Translations under genes and position numbers: made by a program
The notes under the pieces: model-generated
The model's input: only the letters and a program-made list of their open reading frames with translations
Databases searched by the model: none
What the model was told of the DNA's origin: nothing
Shown here: one piece after another, positions 1-8,969 of the stretch
How positions within the stretch are numbered: position 1 is the first letter of the stretch
Layout of the letters: each line of letters opens with the position of its first letter
Source of the DNA: CAZQHK01 sp964593455
Lineage (GTDB): Bacteria; Muiribacteriota; CAYSPT01
Direction: 5' to 3'
Assembly: GCA_964593455.1 (NCBI GenBank)
Contig: CAZQHK010000006.1
Span: forward strand, 62,001 to 126,000
DNA length: 64,000 nucleotides

Positions 1-2
1 CC

Positions 3-3000
3 AGCTCTCAACTCCATTACCTGCCCCAGACAGGCGTCCAGGCGCCGAAGATATACCGGCAAAGCGGCGGGAATATCGAGTCTCTGGTGGTAAACGCCTA
101 CTCCTCTAAAAAAGATTACGTCCAACTCCACAACACTGACGGCTACGATCTCCAGGCTCTCTGGTCTCCGCTTCCGGGAGCGCAGGGGACCACCGGCTAT
201 CTCCACCGCAGCTCGGGCAACAAGGTCTTTCGTCTGAGCAAACCCGAAGGGAATCCGATCACGCAAGGCGTGGTGGCTTTTAACGCCAAGATCGACCGGT
301 CAGACGCTTTCGCGGACTACGTGGCGGCCTACAATCCCAACCAGGGCCACGGCCTGTCCTTTATGTCCGCTAATGCCCGGGGACAGGCGGGCAACAACAC
401 CATTTATCACATGATCAGCGATACCGCTCTCAAGGATGTCCAGGACAAGAAGAAAAGCTGGGGGCTCTCATGGGCCACCCTGGGGACCGGAGCCAGCATC
501 CGGGTGCATATGGCGGCGCCGAGCATTATCGAAGGAAAAAACCTCCTCGTTTACGAACCTATCATGAAGCTCAATCCCAATGCCATGAGACGAGGAGAGA
601 TCAAGGATTCAAACGGTGACAATTACGATGATTACGGGTACAACCGGGACGACTACGTGGTCATGGATGTGAAGACTCATAGTTTTCCCCTCAGCCAGGC
701 CAGCGGCCGGGTGAAAACCTTCAGTTACCGCTCTCTCGATTATGTCACCGGGAGCGCCACGGGTCCGTATATGTATTTCAAAGTTGATGGCCGGCGGGAC
801 GGCAGCCGGGATGAAGTCGGCATCAGCGTCCAGAACTCGGGCCGGACCGACAGCGGCAATGTCGTGGCCACCGAAGCTACCAAAGCATCGTTCGTGAAGG
901 CCGAGTACTACGGTGTCTCAGGTAGTAACCAGAACGGTTTTCCGGCGGCGCCCGACAAGTACGACAACGAAGTGGGCGACATCTACACGCTGCGCCGCAC
1001 CTACGGGTACTACAAGAACACTTCGGGACAACTCCTCACCCTGGGAGGCGGCACCCAGACCCTCACCAAGGAACGGGACACCTTCTACGCGCTCTTCCAG
1101 GACCGTGACATGACGGACCACCGGTTCCATATCGGGACCACCAAGTACCAGCAGAAGCTCTATAAGCGGGGTTGCGGGTGCCGTGGCTCCTACTACGGGG
1201 CTTTCCAGGAGATCTCCTCGCCGCAGAGCCCGATCATGGACCTGACCGTGGTCAACATCGGGATGCCTCCCCACATCCAGGGCGATATTATCACCGATAT
1301 CCAGAGCCGTGATTATCTTTCCGAAGGTAATCTACTGATCAACGAGGACGGTTATTACGGGGCCCAGTATGGGGGAAACTGGTGCTTCGAGAACTGGAAT
1401 GGCGCCCTGGGCTCTAACAAGGACACCGATATGGACAATCGGGCCGGGGGACTGAACCAGGCCGTATATTCGAACAAGAGCAATGCCTATTGGGGTACGA
1501 ACCACCCCAGCCGTGATCCCCTGAACCCGGTATTCTTCTGGAAGATCAGGCAGCTCAAGCCGGCCCAGACCGGCTGGATTCTGGTAAACACCGGCCCGGA
1601 ATTCAAACCGGGCGATAAATACATATTCCGGGACGGCGGCAAGTACCAGATCAAACTCGATATGGAATGCTACATGGCCGACTGGGGTTCCCTGAACTAC
1701 CCGCCGTTTTACTGGGAGTCTTCCGGAACCCTGGAAAATATCAAGGACATGGCGGCCTACGCGGGTGCCAGGCAGGATGTCATAACGGTAGTAGCCAAAG
1801 CCAAGGAACCGACACCCGAACCAGGGGACTTGAAAGTGGCCTTTTACAACGTGAAGAACGGTAGTGACTATCCCTCTTCTTACCAGCACGCGGCGGTGGA
1901 TGAAGATACGAACAAGATCACGCTTTACGGTTCGACCGGAGATGATGTCATGGCGGTCTGTATCTACCAAGTGGACAACGGCACGGGTTCCCCTGTAAAA
2001 CAGGCGAGATTGAGCCGTACTTCCGATAACCCGGGATCGAGCAAAGTGGTGGTGGCTCCACCGGCCATCCCCGATTACTGGCTCCTGAGCGGCGATGTCT
2101 CGCACACCAATGACAAGTTCAGCGGAATTGTGTATGACAGCGAGCATCCACCCACGCTCACCCTGGAGATAACACCGGCGAAGACAAAGGACGACATGCG
2201 GTTTTTCTCGGTGAACGAAGAGCAGTTCGGGAAAGACGCCATCGATCTGGCGCACACCGATTGTTTCGAAAAATCATCCGCTCCTCACATTTTCAAGAAA
2301 ACCTGGAACTTGTTCCTGCGGGACCATAGCATCTCCGGAGAGGTTGACCGAAACGGCATCGTGCGTGTGTGTAGCTTGATCAGTGGCGATGATGTAACGG
2401 TAGACTGGCTCACGCCGTACCCCGATGAAGACGATAGTGGATATCCGCCGGTAGTGCCCCGAGTAAATCTATGCTTCAAGACGCCGATATTGCCTGATTT
2501 CTATACGGTCACCGTCAGACTCAAATACTGGAAACGCACCTGGACTCCGGTGTATGAAGGCGCTGCGGTCATCGATTACACGCAAAACATAACGGAAAAG
2601 AACAGCACCGCTCTATTCAAGCTCGTGGTCAATGATACAACCGCGCCCATCGTGCAACTGACAAACGGCACAGATGATATCGGTAACTTCAAACACACCG
2701 GCACCATCGGCGCCGACACCTCGCGTTACACGGCGGTTGAATCGTTCTCCGGGGCCACCACGGGAGACTCTTTCCCCCGTACGGACGAGATTAGTGTCGC
2801 GATTACGGACAACAACCCCAACTTCGGCGGAGACCATATGGCTCGGATACTCTATGCTGATCCCAAAACAAAAAACTGGCGTTACTTTGATGTGGTCAGC
2901 ACAGAAAAAACCATTTTCACTGAAGCTGGTCTGCCGGTGTTTGACGATCAAGGCAATGTGATTACCGATGATACTAACTATACCCAGGGCAAGTTCAAGA

Positions 3001-4100
3001 GCTGCACCCTGTTCGACATTGATATGAGCGGTAAGAATGACTTCGTTATGCCTGGCGACAAGACCGAAACCGCGTACTATGTTTTGGGTCGTGATGGTGC
3101 TGATGCTAATAATGATGGCAACGGGGGCATGATAGTCATCGATGGAAGGAAAGTGACCGTCGACAGCCTGGAGGAGAATATCTCCAACGAGAAAACCATT
3201 TCCAGATTCGACCTGGAACCGGAAGGCAAAGTAGACCTAACCGCCGACCCAGATGGGCTTCCCTCTGCTACCGGGGACATCGATATCTGGGACAATGATC
3301 CTCCAGATGTGCTGGTGGAAATAGGATCCGGGTTCGGCGGCACATCGAAAATCAGGGCTATAACCGTCAAAGAGCCGTTGGACGGCACCGACGACATGCA
3401 GTGGTTCGGCGGACCGGCGCCGGCGCTGGCCGGATCCGGTTCCGGTTTTCAGTCGGGATTCCATTTGACGGTAGAAGACGAATCAGGTAGCCAGATCTAC
3501 CCGCCGCCTTCGCAGACCGGCCCCGAAACCGATTACTACTATGACCGGTTTCCCGAGAATCCGGCTATGGACGTCGGGGAGAACATGGAGCCCTTTATCG
3601 TGGATATCAGCGAGTTTCTTGAAGGCAAACTCGAACCTCCGGGAACGGTATTCAAGATAAAAGTAGCGGAGAAAGTTCGGTTCGAGCTGAAGATCACCGC
3701 CTACGACAACACCGCCGGTGATGGACCGATACAGCTAAAGTTTGCCGAGGAGAAGGACGGCGGCGAGCTGCCTTCAGAGCTCGAATTCGGTCTGAACGCC
3801 CGTGTCCAACATGGATCAGAACTCATTCAGACGCCTTACTACTGGGTATTCCGGGCTCCCTCGGAAGTCGAAAATGATAATCTTGAAATCGCGGTAAAAG
3901 ACGAGTTCGGCAACCGCCGCATCGTCAGGATTCCCTTCGAGGTAACGGACACCAGGGTGACTATACACACCTTGCAGACCAATGCTTCTTTTGGGTCCGG
4001 TGAAGTTACCGTTCCTGCAGATGGCGGCGAAGAATCAGACAGCAAAGAGGAGTCTGAAGAGAATGCCGAAACAGAGGAAGACGAGGGAACCGGAGAGTAG
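3..4100 (+). CDS. Giant surface/secreted beta-rich protein, 5' end outside window
   Basis: The reading frame is open from the first bases of the window to the stop at 4098-4100, so at least 1365 residues are present and the true start lies upstream. A GTG at 87 is only an internal candidate. The protein is rich in Gly, Asn, Asp, Tyr and Thr with few hydrophobic segments, as in extracellular beta-structured proteins. An internal Cys cluster (GCGC) lies near residue 390 and the last 40 residues are very acidic (Glu/Asp). No recognised catalytic motif was seen. The next gene begins three bases after the stop and codes a secreted coiled-coil protein, so the two probably form an operon. The GC-biased codon use resembles that of the carboxypeptidase-regulatory-like lipoprotein at 38981. 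The function is unknown; a cell-surface or S-layer-like role is inference. Confidence 0.8.
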   Translation, partial: SSQLHYLPQTGVQAPKIYRQSGGNIESLVVNAYSSKKDYVQLHNTDGYDLQALWSPLPGAQGTTGYLHRSSGNKVFRLSKPEGNPITQGVVAFNAKIDRSDAFADYVAAYNPNQGHGLSFMSANARGQAGNNTIYHMISDTALKDVQDKKKSWGLSWATLGTGASIRVHMAAPSIIEGKNLLVYEPIMKLNPNAMRRGEIKDSNGDNYDDYGYNRDDYVVMDVKTHSFPLSQASGRVKTFSYRSLDYVTGSATGPYMYFKVDGRRDGSRDEVGISVQNSGRTDSGNVVATEATKASFVKAEYYGVSGSNQNGFPAAPDKYDNEVGDIYTLRRTYGYYKNTSGQLLTLGGGTQTLTKERDTFYALFQDRDMTDHRFHIGTTKYQQKLYKRGCGCRGSYYGAFQEISSPQSPIMDLTVVNIGMPPHIQGDIITDIQSRDYLSEGNLLINEDGYYGAQYGGNWCFENWNGALGSNKDTDMDNRAGGLNQAVYSNKSNAYWGTNHPSRDPLNPVFFWKIRQLKPAQTGWILVNTGPEFKPGDKYIFRDGGKYQIKLDMECYMADWGSLNYPPFYWESSGTLENIKDMAAYAGARQDVITVVAKAKEPTPEPGDLKVAFYNVKNGSDYPSSYQHAAVDEDTNKITLYGSTGDDVMAVCIYQVDNGTGSPVKQARLSRTSDNPGSSKVVVAPPAIPDYWLLSGDVSHTNDKFSGIVYDSEHPPTLTLEITPAKTKDDMRFFSVNEEQFGKDAIDLAHTDCFEKSSAPHIFKKTWNLFLRDHSISGEVDRNGIVRVCSLISGDDVTVDWLTPYPDEDDSGYPPVVPRVNLCFKTPILPDFYTVTVRLKYWKRTWTPVYEGAAVIDYTQNITEKNSTALFKLVVNDTTAPIVQLTNGTDDIGNFKHTGTIGADTSRYTAVESFSGATTGDSFPRTDEISVAITDNNPNFGGDHMARILYADPKTKNWRYFDVVSTEKTIFTEAGLPVFDDQGNVITDDTNYTQGKFKSCTLFDIDMSGKNDFVMPGDKTETAYYVLGRDGADANNDGNGGMIVIDGRKVTVDSLEENISNEKTISRFDLEPEGKVDLTADPDGLPSATGDIDIWDNDPPDVLVEIGSGFGGTSKIRAITVKEPLDGTDDMQWFGGPAPALAGSGSGFQSGFHLTVEDESGSQIYPPPSQTGPETDYYYDRFPENPAMDVGENMEPFIVDISEFLEGKLEPPGTVFKIKVAEKVRFELKITAYDNTAGDGPIQLKFAEEKDGGELPSELEFGLNARVQHGSELIQTPYYWVFRAPSEVENDNLEIAVKDEFGNRRIVRIPFEVTDTRVTIHTLQTNASFGSGEVTVPADGGEESDSKEESEENAETEEDEGTGE

Positions 4101-4103
4101 TAC

Positions 4104-5120
4104 GTGAATTCGCTGAGCACTATTTCTGGCGGTTTATGGAAAAAACTCGCTTCCCTGATGGGGTGCGGGTTCCTCTTTGTGGGCGCCTTCGGTATGTGGG
4201 ATGTTCCCCTGGAAGCGGCGCAACCGACGCTCAAGATCGGGACCGTGAATATTTCTCTCGTTTTTTTCTTTCATCCCCGTATGAGAGAATACGATTTTGC
4301 CGGGAGCCGGTTTGTCAAATACGATCCTGAAATAGCTGCGCTCAAACCGGCCGAACGGTTAAAAAAGCGCCGGGAAATAGCCTCGAAAAAGATAGAACAT
4401 TTAAATACCGGAGAATTCAACCAGGAACTGTTGGGTCTCCAGAAAAGTTTGCAGGCGAAACAAAAAGAACTCAGCACGGCGAAAAAAGAGTTGGAGAGCC
4501 TGACGAAGGATTTTCGAAAACGGGTCCAATCTGAAATCAGAGGACTTTCTTGGGATGATCCGGCGGTCGATCAAACCTTTTCCCAACACAAAAAAACGTT
4601 TGACCCGAAGCGTGAAGCGATTGTTGGACTCATCGATTCTGCCATCCAGGAAATCGATATAATCAAGGGATCTATCAAAGATAAACTCTTCCTGGTTGCT
4701 TCCCCGGAAGGTTTTACCGATTTCATGGAAACCGACCTGATATACTGGGGTATTCGTGCCGATGTCAGGAAAATCCTGGAAGAGCTCAGCCGGGAAAACG
4801 GCCTGGTAACCCTGATCAATTCTTCGTATCTGGTCCAGGATTTCATTCCCTTTGTCTCGGATAAGAGACACGAGATGGAATTTCCCGATTCCGCCACCTG
4901 GGAGGACGTGCTTGAAGAGCTATGCCGAACGCGAAGTATGCTGACCGGAGCATTTCCGTTTACCCTGAACGATCTGGCTCTCCCCATGCAAAAAAATGTT
5001 TCAGTGAAAGACTATACGGTGGAAGCGGTAGATAAGTTACTGACGTTGTACGGCGCCAATGATGTTGAAATTTCAGTCATCAGAGACATCGTGAAACAGC
5101 AACTTCCATCAAAGCACTGA
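4104..5120 (+). CDS. Secreted coiled-coil protein, OmpH/Skp-like
   Basis: This is a GTG start three bases after the preceding stop, which suggests translational coupling. The product has 338 residues with a basic N-terminus, a hydrophobic stretch at about 12-36 ending near an AAQ cleavage-like site, then a short beta segment (KIGTVNISLVF) that resembles the opening of Skp/OmpH periplasmic chaperones. A long Lys/Glu-rich coiled coil follows at about 95-150. The C-terminal half has no recognised motif, and the protein is longer than typical Skp (about 160 aa). Its place directly behind a giant surface protein fits a chaperone or export partner, but that is inference. Confidence 0.65.
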   Translation: MNSLSTISGGLWKKLASLMGCGFLFVGAFGMWDVPLEAAQPTLKIGTVNISLVFFFHPRMREYDFAGSRFVKYDPEIAALKPAERLKKRREIASKKIEHLNTGEFNQELLGLQKSLQAKQKELSTAKKELESLTKDFRKRVQSEIRGLSWDDPAVDQTFSQHKKTFDPKREAIVGLIDSAIQEIDIIKGSIKDKLFLVASPEGFTDFMETDLIYWGIRADVRKILEELSRENGLVTLINSSYLVQDFIPFVSDKRHEMEFPDSATWEDVLEELCRTRSMLTGAFPFTLNDLALPMQKNVSVKDYTVEAVDKLLTLYGANDVEISVIRDIVKQQLPSKH

Positions 5121-5169
5121 AGCCGGAAATCTCCCTCCTCGACCTGAACTACACTCCCTTATTTACTTC

Positions 5170-5199
5170 TTGAGAAATATTCTGCTTAAAGAGTATAGT
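5170..5199 (+). promoter_or_regulatory. Sigma-70-type promoter before the HisI-like gene
   Basis: TTGAGA at 5170-5175 and TATAGT at 5194-5199 are separated by 18 bases. They lie about 35 bases before the start codon at 5234, which also has an AGGAGGG ribosome site. It probably starts the biosynthetic transcript beginning with the HisI-like gene. Confidence 0.6.
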
Positions 5200-5233
5200 A
5201 GTAGCAGTACTCGATAACCAGGAGGGACATTGT

Positions 5234-5725
5234 ATGCTGCAGAAAAAGCGAGGAACCTTGAAAATCACCGTTCGAAAACTCTTCCAGGCCAGGCCGGTCT
5301 GGCCGGTCATCGTGGTGGAAGACTGCTCTGGCCGGGTGCTGGCCCTGGCAGAGATCAACGAGGCCGGTTTCAGGAAGACGCTCCGGACCGGCAAATGCCA
5401 CTATTGGGACAGCGTCAATCAGGTCGTCTACCTGAAAGGCGAGCACTCCAACGAGATTGAGACGGTCAAGGATATCAGGCTCGATATCTGCTCCGCACGG
5501 CGTCACAAACCGTCTCTTCTCTTCCGTGTCGATCTGGCTCCGGGCAAGTGCCTCTACGGTATGGACACCTGTTTCTTCTATCATTTTGAAGACAAACATT
5601 TCCAGGTCGATCAAAAAAGTGTTATCGACATGGAGGCCTGCAGTGAGCACTGCAGCCGCATTCAGATGCTGTTTTCGGAAGACGAGGACATGGAGCATCA
5701 ACGCCGGTTCATAAAGAAAAAATAA
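5234..5725 (+). CDS. Divergent HisI-like (phosphoribosyl-AMP cyclohydrolase family) protein
   Basis: The 163-residue product starts at an ATG preceded by AGGAGGG at good spacing. Residues 25-115 follow the HisI pattern: a PVIVVED strand, LALAEINEAGFRKTL, a GxCHYW segment, LKGEHSNEIETVKDIRLD, and a closing GKCLYGMDTCFF. Family HisI hydrolyses phosphoribosyl-AMP in histidine synthesis and uses an Asp-rich DCDxD motif with three Cys ligands. Here the Asp motif reads as LDICSARRH, so the Mg-binding aspartates are missing, although the last two Cys are kept and the Cys-His pair is Cys-Leu. About 40 extra C-terminal residues, charged and with three Cys, follow. No other histidine genes are near. 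It may be a repurposed paralogue rather than an active cyclohydrolase. Confidence 0.65.
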   Translation: MLQKKRGTLKITVRKLFQARPVWPVIVVEDCSGRVLALAEINEAGFRKTLRTGKCHYWDSVNQVVYLKGEHSNEIETVKDIRLDICSARRHKPSLLFRVDLAPGKCLYGMDTCFFYHFEDKHFQVDQKSVIDMEACSEHCSRIQMLFSEDEDMEHQRRFIKKK

Positions 5726-5745
5726 GATATGGAGAAGAATAAAAA

Positions 5746-6792
5746 ATGGCAATCGGAAGCCTGTATGGAAAACACCTGATAACCACCCAGGATTGGACTG
5801 AAGAAGAACTGAGGGCGACTCTCGACCTGGCCTCGGACATGAAACTGGACCGGTTTGGTTCCAAGTACACCAGCCTGCTCGAGCACAAAACCTTTTTCAT
5901 GTTCTTCTACAACCCGTCGGTCCGCACCAGGCAGTCTTTCGAGTGTGCGGCCACGGAGCTCGGCGGGCACGCCCAATTCCTGGAACCGAAAAGCATGCGT
6001 TTGAAAACCGCTAAAACCGCCGGAGAAACAGTGGAGGATGCCGCCCTGGTCATGAGCCGGTACGCCGCCGGACTGGGGATCAGGATTCTCGAAGACAAGG
6101 TCGCGGCTTACGGGCAGGGAGACGATCTCTTGCGCGAGTACGCCCGGTGGGCAAAAATTCCGATTATTTCCATGGCCCACGACCGGTTCCATCCATGCCA
6201 GGGAATGGCCGATGTCATGGGCTGGTCCGAGTGGATGGGAAACGGTCCCGGAAAACCGGTAGATTATTCTGCAATCGAAGGTAAAAAACTGCTGGTGACC
6301 TGGGCCAGCGGCGCCCTGGCCCGCTCCCTTTGCAGTGTCCAGGAAGCCATCCTTATCGGCAGCCGCTTGGGAATGGACATCACGGTGGCGAACCCGGAAG
6401 GATATGATCTTGATTCCTGGGTCATGGACCAGGCCAAGGAAAACTGCTCGAAGAAGGGGACCAGCTTGAAGGTGACGCATGATCAGGAAGAAGGATACCA
6501 CGGGGCCCACGTGGTTTACTCCCGCAACTGGATGCATCCAGACGCGTATCATGACGGTGAGTTTCACAAACAGGAAGAAATCGAGCGCGCCTTGAGCTAC
6601 AGCGGCTGGACCTGCAACGCGGAAAATATGAAACTCACCGAGAACGCCATTTACACCCACCCCATGCCGATCGATCGCGGTAATGAGGTAACCGACGAAG
6701 TGGCTTCCGGTCCCCGGTCCTGCATCTATGACGTTGCCGAAAACCGTCTGCATGTTCAAAAGGCGATCATGGCCGCGACCATGGTTAAATAG
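5746..6792 (+). CDS. Knotted-type transcarbamylase (AOTCase/YgeW-like)
   Basis: The 348-residue product lies 20 bases after the HisI-like gene. The carbamoyl-phosphate site appears as SVRTR at 58-62, and the second-domain HPCQ motif at 149-152 has Cys, as in knotted members such as N-acetylornithine transcarbamylase, rather than HPTQ of classical ornithine transcarbamylase. The stretch GMDITVANPEGYDL near 209-222 and the ending AENRLHVQKAIMAA strongly resemble YgeW and AOTCase proteins. The usual HCLP motif that contacts the amino-acid substrate is replaced by THPMP at 304-308. Family enzymes transfer carbamoyl to an amino group in the cytoplasm. The acceptor here cannot be told from sequence; N-acetylornithine, another N-acylated diamine, or a ureido-compound catabolic role are options. 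Confidence 0.8.
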   Translation: MAIGSLYGKHLITTQDWTEEELRATLDLASDMKLDRFGSKYTSLLEHKTFFMFFYNPSVRTRQSFECAATELGGHAQFLEPKSMRLKTAKTAGETVEDAALVMSRYAAGLGIRILEDKVAAYGQGDDLLREYARWAKIPIISMAHDRFHPCQGMADVMGWSEWMGNGPGKPVDYSAIEGKKLLVTWASGALARSLCSVQEAILIGSRLGMDITVANPEGYDLDSWVMDQAKENCSKKGTSLKVTHDQEEGYHGAHVVYSRNWMHPDAYHDGEFHKQEEIERALSYSGWTCNAENMKLTENAIYTHPMPIDRGNEVTDEVASGPRSCIYDVAENRLHVQKAIMAATMVK

Positions 6793-6827
6793 CGTCACCG
6801 CTGCTGCTTGAAAGGTGAGGTTAGAAG

Positions 6828-8066
6828 ATGGAACACGTTATCGGTCTGGAGTGCGTGAAATGCGGCCGACAGTTTGATGTGGCTCCCTCCCTGTATATCT
6901 GTGATCAGTGTGGTTTGGAAGGTATTCTGGATGTTTTGTATGATTACGATGTGGTCCGTCGGACTCTGACCGGAGACTATCTTGCCACTAACAAGCGGTT
7001 CGACATGTTCCGGTACCTGCCGGTCCTGCCCATCAGTTCACTGGAACTGGTGCCGCAGCTTCAAATCGGTTGGACGCCGCTCTATGCTCCGCAGGCGCTC
7101 AGGAAAGAACTCGGGTGCCGGGACCTCTATGTAAAGGATGACGGCCGGAATCCCACCGCTTCCCTGAAGGACAGGGCTTCGGGGGTCGGGGTCACCCGGG
7201 CCCGCGAGCTCGGATATGAAGTGATATGCGCGGCTTCCACAGGCAATGCCGCCACGTCTCTCTCCGGTCTGGCGGCTTCGGTTGGAATACAGACGGTTAT
7301 CTTTGTCCCCGAGCGGGCTCCAAAAGCCAAACTGGCCCAGTTGCTCATTTTCGGTTCCACGGTGGTCATGGTGAAAGGAAGCTATGATGAGGCGTTTGAA
7401 TTGAGTATCGGCGCCTCCGAGCACTTCAACTGGTACAACCGGAACTGCGGCTATAATCCGTACCTGGTCGAAGGCAAGAAAACCGGTATTTGGGAAGTGT
7501 TGGAACAACTCGATTTCGAGGTCCCCGACCTGGTCTTCACACCACTCGGCGATGGGTGTATCACTTCCAGTATCCATAAGGGATTGAAAGATATGCACGC
7601 CCTCGGATTGATTAACCGGATGCCACGTATTATCGCGGTCCAGGCCGCCGGTGCCTGCCCGCTCAAAACCGCCTGGGAAACGGGTCGTCCTCTTGAGCCG
7701 GTGGTGGCTGATACACTGGCTGATTCTATCGCCGTGGGACACCCCCGCAACGCTCTTAAAGCACTTAAAGCCATCAGGCAGACAGACGGTGAGGTAATGG
7801 CCGTCAGTGATGATGAAATACTTGAAGCTATGCGGGTCCTCGGGCGGTTGACCGGTGTTTTCGGCGAACCGGCCGGGGTTACCGCCATGGCAGGTGTTAT
7901 GCAGGCCCGATCGAGTGGCAGAATAACCGGGCAAGAGAAAATAGTGGTGATGATTACCGGCAACGGTTTGAAAGATGTTGATAGCGCCATCAAAGCTTCC
8001 GGAGAACCGTTAAAGGTCGCTCCGGATATGGATGAAGTAGTGGCCACGTTGTCTGAGAAGTTTTGA
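6828..8066 (+). CDS. thrC: Threonine synthase (PLP fold type II)
   Basis: The 412-residue protein begins with a Zn-ribbon-like pair of Cys-x2-Cys motifs at 9-12 and 25-28, common in archaeal-type threonine synthases. The PLP lysine lies in the NPTASLKDR motif (Lys114). The phosphate-binding STGNAATS loop near 140 and the C-terminal TGNGLKD also fit ThrC. The reaction is O-phosphohomoserine to threonine, in the cytoplasm. The start at 6828 follows a GGTGAGG ribosome site that resembles the end of the window's dispersed repeat. Because a YgeW-like gene precedes it, a diaminopropionate ammonia-lyase (YgeX, same fold) was considered, but the Zn-ribbon and ThrC-specific ending argue against it. 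Confidence 0.85.
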   Translation: MEHVIGLECVKCGRQFDVAPSLYICDQCGLEGILDVLYDYDVVRRTLTGDYLATNKRFDMFRYLPVLPISSLELVPQLQIGWTPLYAPQALRKELGCRDLYVKDDGRNPTASLKDRASGVGVTRARELGYEVICAASTGNAATSLSGLAASVGIQTVIFVPERAPKAKLAQLLIFGSTVVMVKGSYDEAFELSIGASEHFNWYNRNCGYNPYLVEGKKTGIWEVLEQLDFEVPDLVFTPLGDGCITSSIHKGLKDMHALGLINRMPRIIAVQAAGACPLKTAWETGRPLEPVVADTLADSIAVGHPRNALKALKAIRQTDGEVMAVSDDEILEAMRVLGRLTGVFGEPAGVTAMAGVMQARSSGRITGQEKIVVMITGNGLKDVDSAIKASGEPLKVAPDMDEVVATLSEKF

Positions 8067-8085
8067 ACTCCGGCCAAACAAGGCG

Positions 8086-8102
8086 CGCAGAAAGTAAGGT
8101 GT
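8086..8102 (+). repeat. Repeat-family terminus supplying ribosome site of transketolase N-subunit
   Basis: The text AGAAAGTAAGGTGT at 8089-8102 matches the terminus of the dispersed repeat seen elsewhere in the window. It lies 12 bases before the ATG at 8115, and its AAGG is the best Shine-Dalgarno there. Confidence 0.6.
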
Positions 8103-8114
8103 TGGCCGTCGAAT

Positions 8115-8951
8115 ATGAGGATCAGCAGGAACGAAGTTCTACATCTGGAAAGTATTTGCCGGCAAGTCAGACGTGATATCTTGGGGATGCTCTTGACGGC
8201 CGGCAGCGGTCATGCGGGTGGCTCCCTCTCTGCTGTTGAATTACTCGTTGCCCTCTACTGGAAGGTCCTCCGCCACGATGCGTCCAACCCCTCATGGACT
8301 GACCGCGACCGTTTCATATTGTCCAAAGGACATGCATGTCCGGTGTTATACTCGGTACTGGCTCGGCGCGGTTTTTTCCCGGTGAGCGATCTCAGCACAC
8401 TCAGAAAACAGGGGAGCATACTTCAGGGACATCCTGATTTTAGAAAAACACCGGGAATCGATGTTTCCACCGGATCGTTGGGGCAGGGACTATCCATTGC
8501 CAATGGCCTTTCATTGGGCGGAAGATTCCAGCAGAAAAATTACCGTGTCTATTGCTTGTTGGGGGATGGAGAGATCCAGGAAGGACAGGTGTGGGAGGCG
8601 GCTATGACCGCCGCCCACTACCATTTGAACACGGTCTGCGCCATTGTAGACAACAACGGTTTGCAGATAGACGGCCGAATCGAAGAGGTCAAGAATATCT
8701 ATCCCATCACTGAGAAGTGGCGTGCCTTCAATTGGCATGTGGTGGAAGTTGATGGACATGATCTGCGTCAGATACTGGCCGCTTATACTAAAGCCATACG
8801 AACCCGCAAGCGTCCCACGCTTATTTTGGCGCATACCATTAAAGGAAAAGGAATATCTTTTATAGAGGAGCAGGTTGACTGGCACGGGAAAGCCCCGAAT
8901 CAAGACGAGTACGAGCGCGCCATGGAAGAGTTGGCGGAGCAAGAAGCGTAG
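8115..8951 (+). CDS. Transketolase, N-terminal (TPP-binding) subunit
   Basis: The 278-residue product has the length of split transketolase N-subunits. The thiamine-pyrophosphate motif is clear: GDGEIQEGQVWEA near 154-166, ending in DNN near 182. SKGHACPVLY near 75 and the GSLGQGLS segment are also family hallmarks. With the following gene it forms the two-subunit transketolase that moves two-carbon ketol units in the non-oxidative pentose phosphate pathway. The stop codon lies inside a copy of the dispersed repeat terminus that also provides the next gene's ribosome site. A synthase of another two-carbon chemistry (DXS-like) is less likely because of the split organisation. Confidence 0.88.
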   Translation: MRISRNEVLHLESICRQVRRDILGMLLTAGSGHAGGSLSAVELLVALYWKVLRHDASNPSWTDRDRFILSKGHACPVLYSVLARRGFFPVSDLSTLRKQGSILQGHPDFRKTPGIDVSTGSLGQGLSIANGLSLGGRFQQKNYRVYCLLGDGEIQEGQVWEAAMTAAHYHLNTVCAIVDNNGLQIDGRIEEVKNIYPITEKWRAFNWHVVEVDGHDLRQILAAYTKAIRTRKRPTLILAHTIKGKGISFIEEQVDWHGKAPNQDEYERAMEELAEQEA

Positions 8952-8969
8952 AAAGTAAGTGAAGAGATT
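8944..8969 (+). repeat. Repeat-family terminus between transketolase subunits
   Basis: GCGTAGAAAGTAAG at 8946-8959 matches the repeat terminus. It overlaps the stop codon of the N-subunit (TAG at 8949-8951) and precedes the TTG start of the C-subunit at 8970. Confidence 0.6.

Noticed and set aside
1332..2255. 307-codon open frame on the minus strand inside the giant surface gene
   Set aside because: It is fully inside a strong + strand frame, its residues (His/Arg/Val-rich) look like an antisense reading, and it has no ribosome site.
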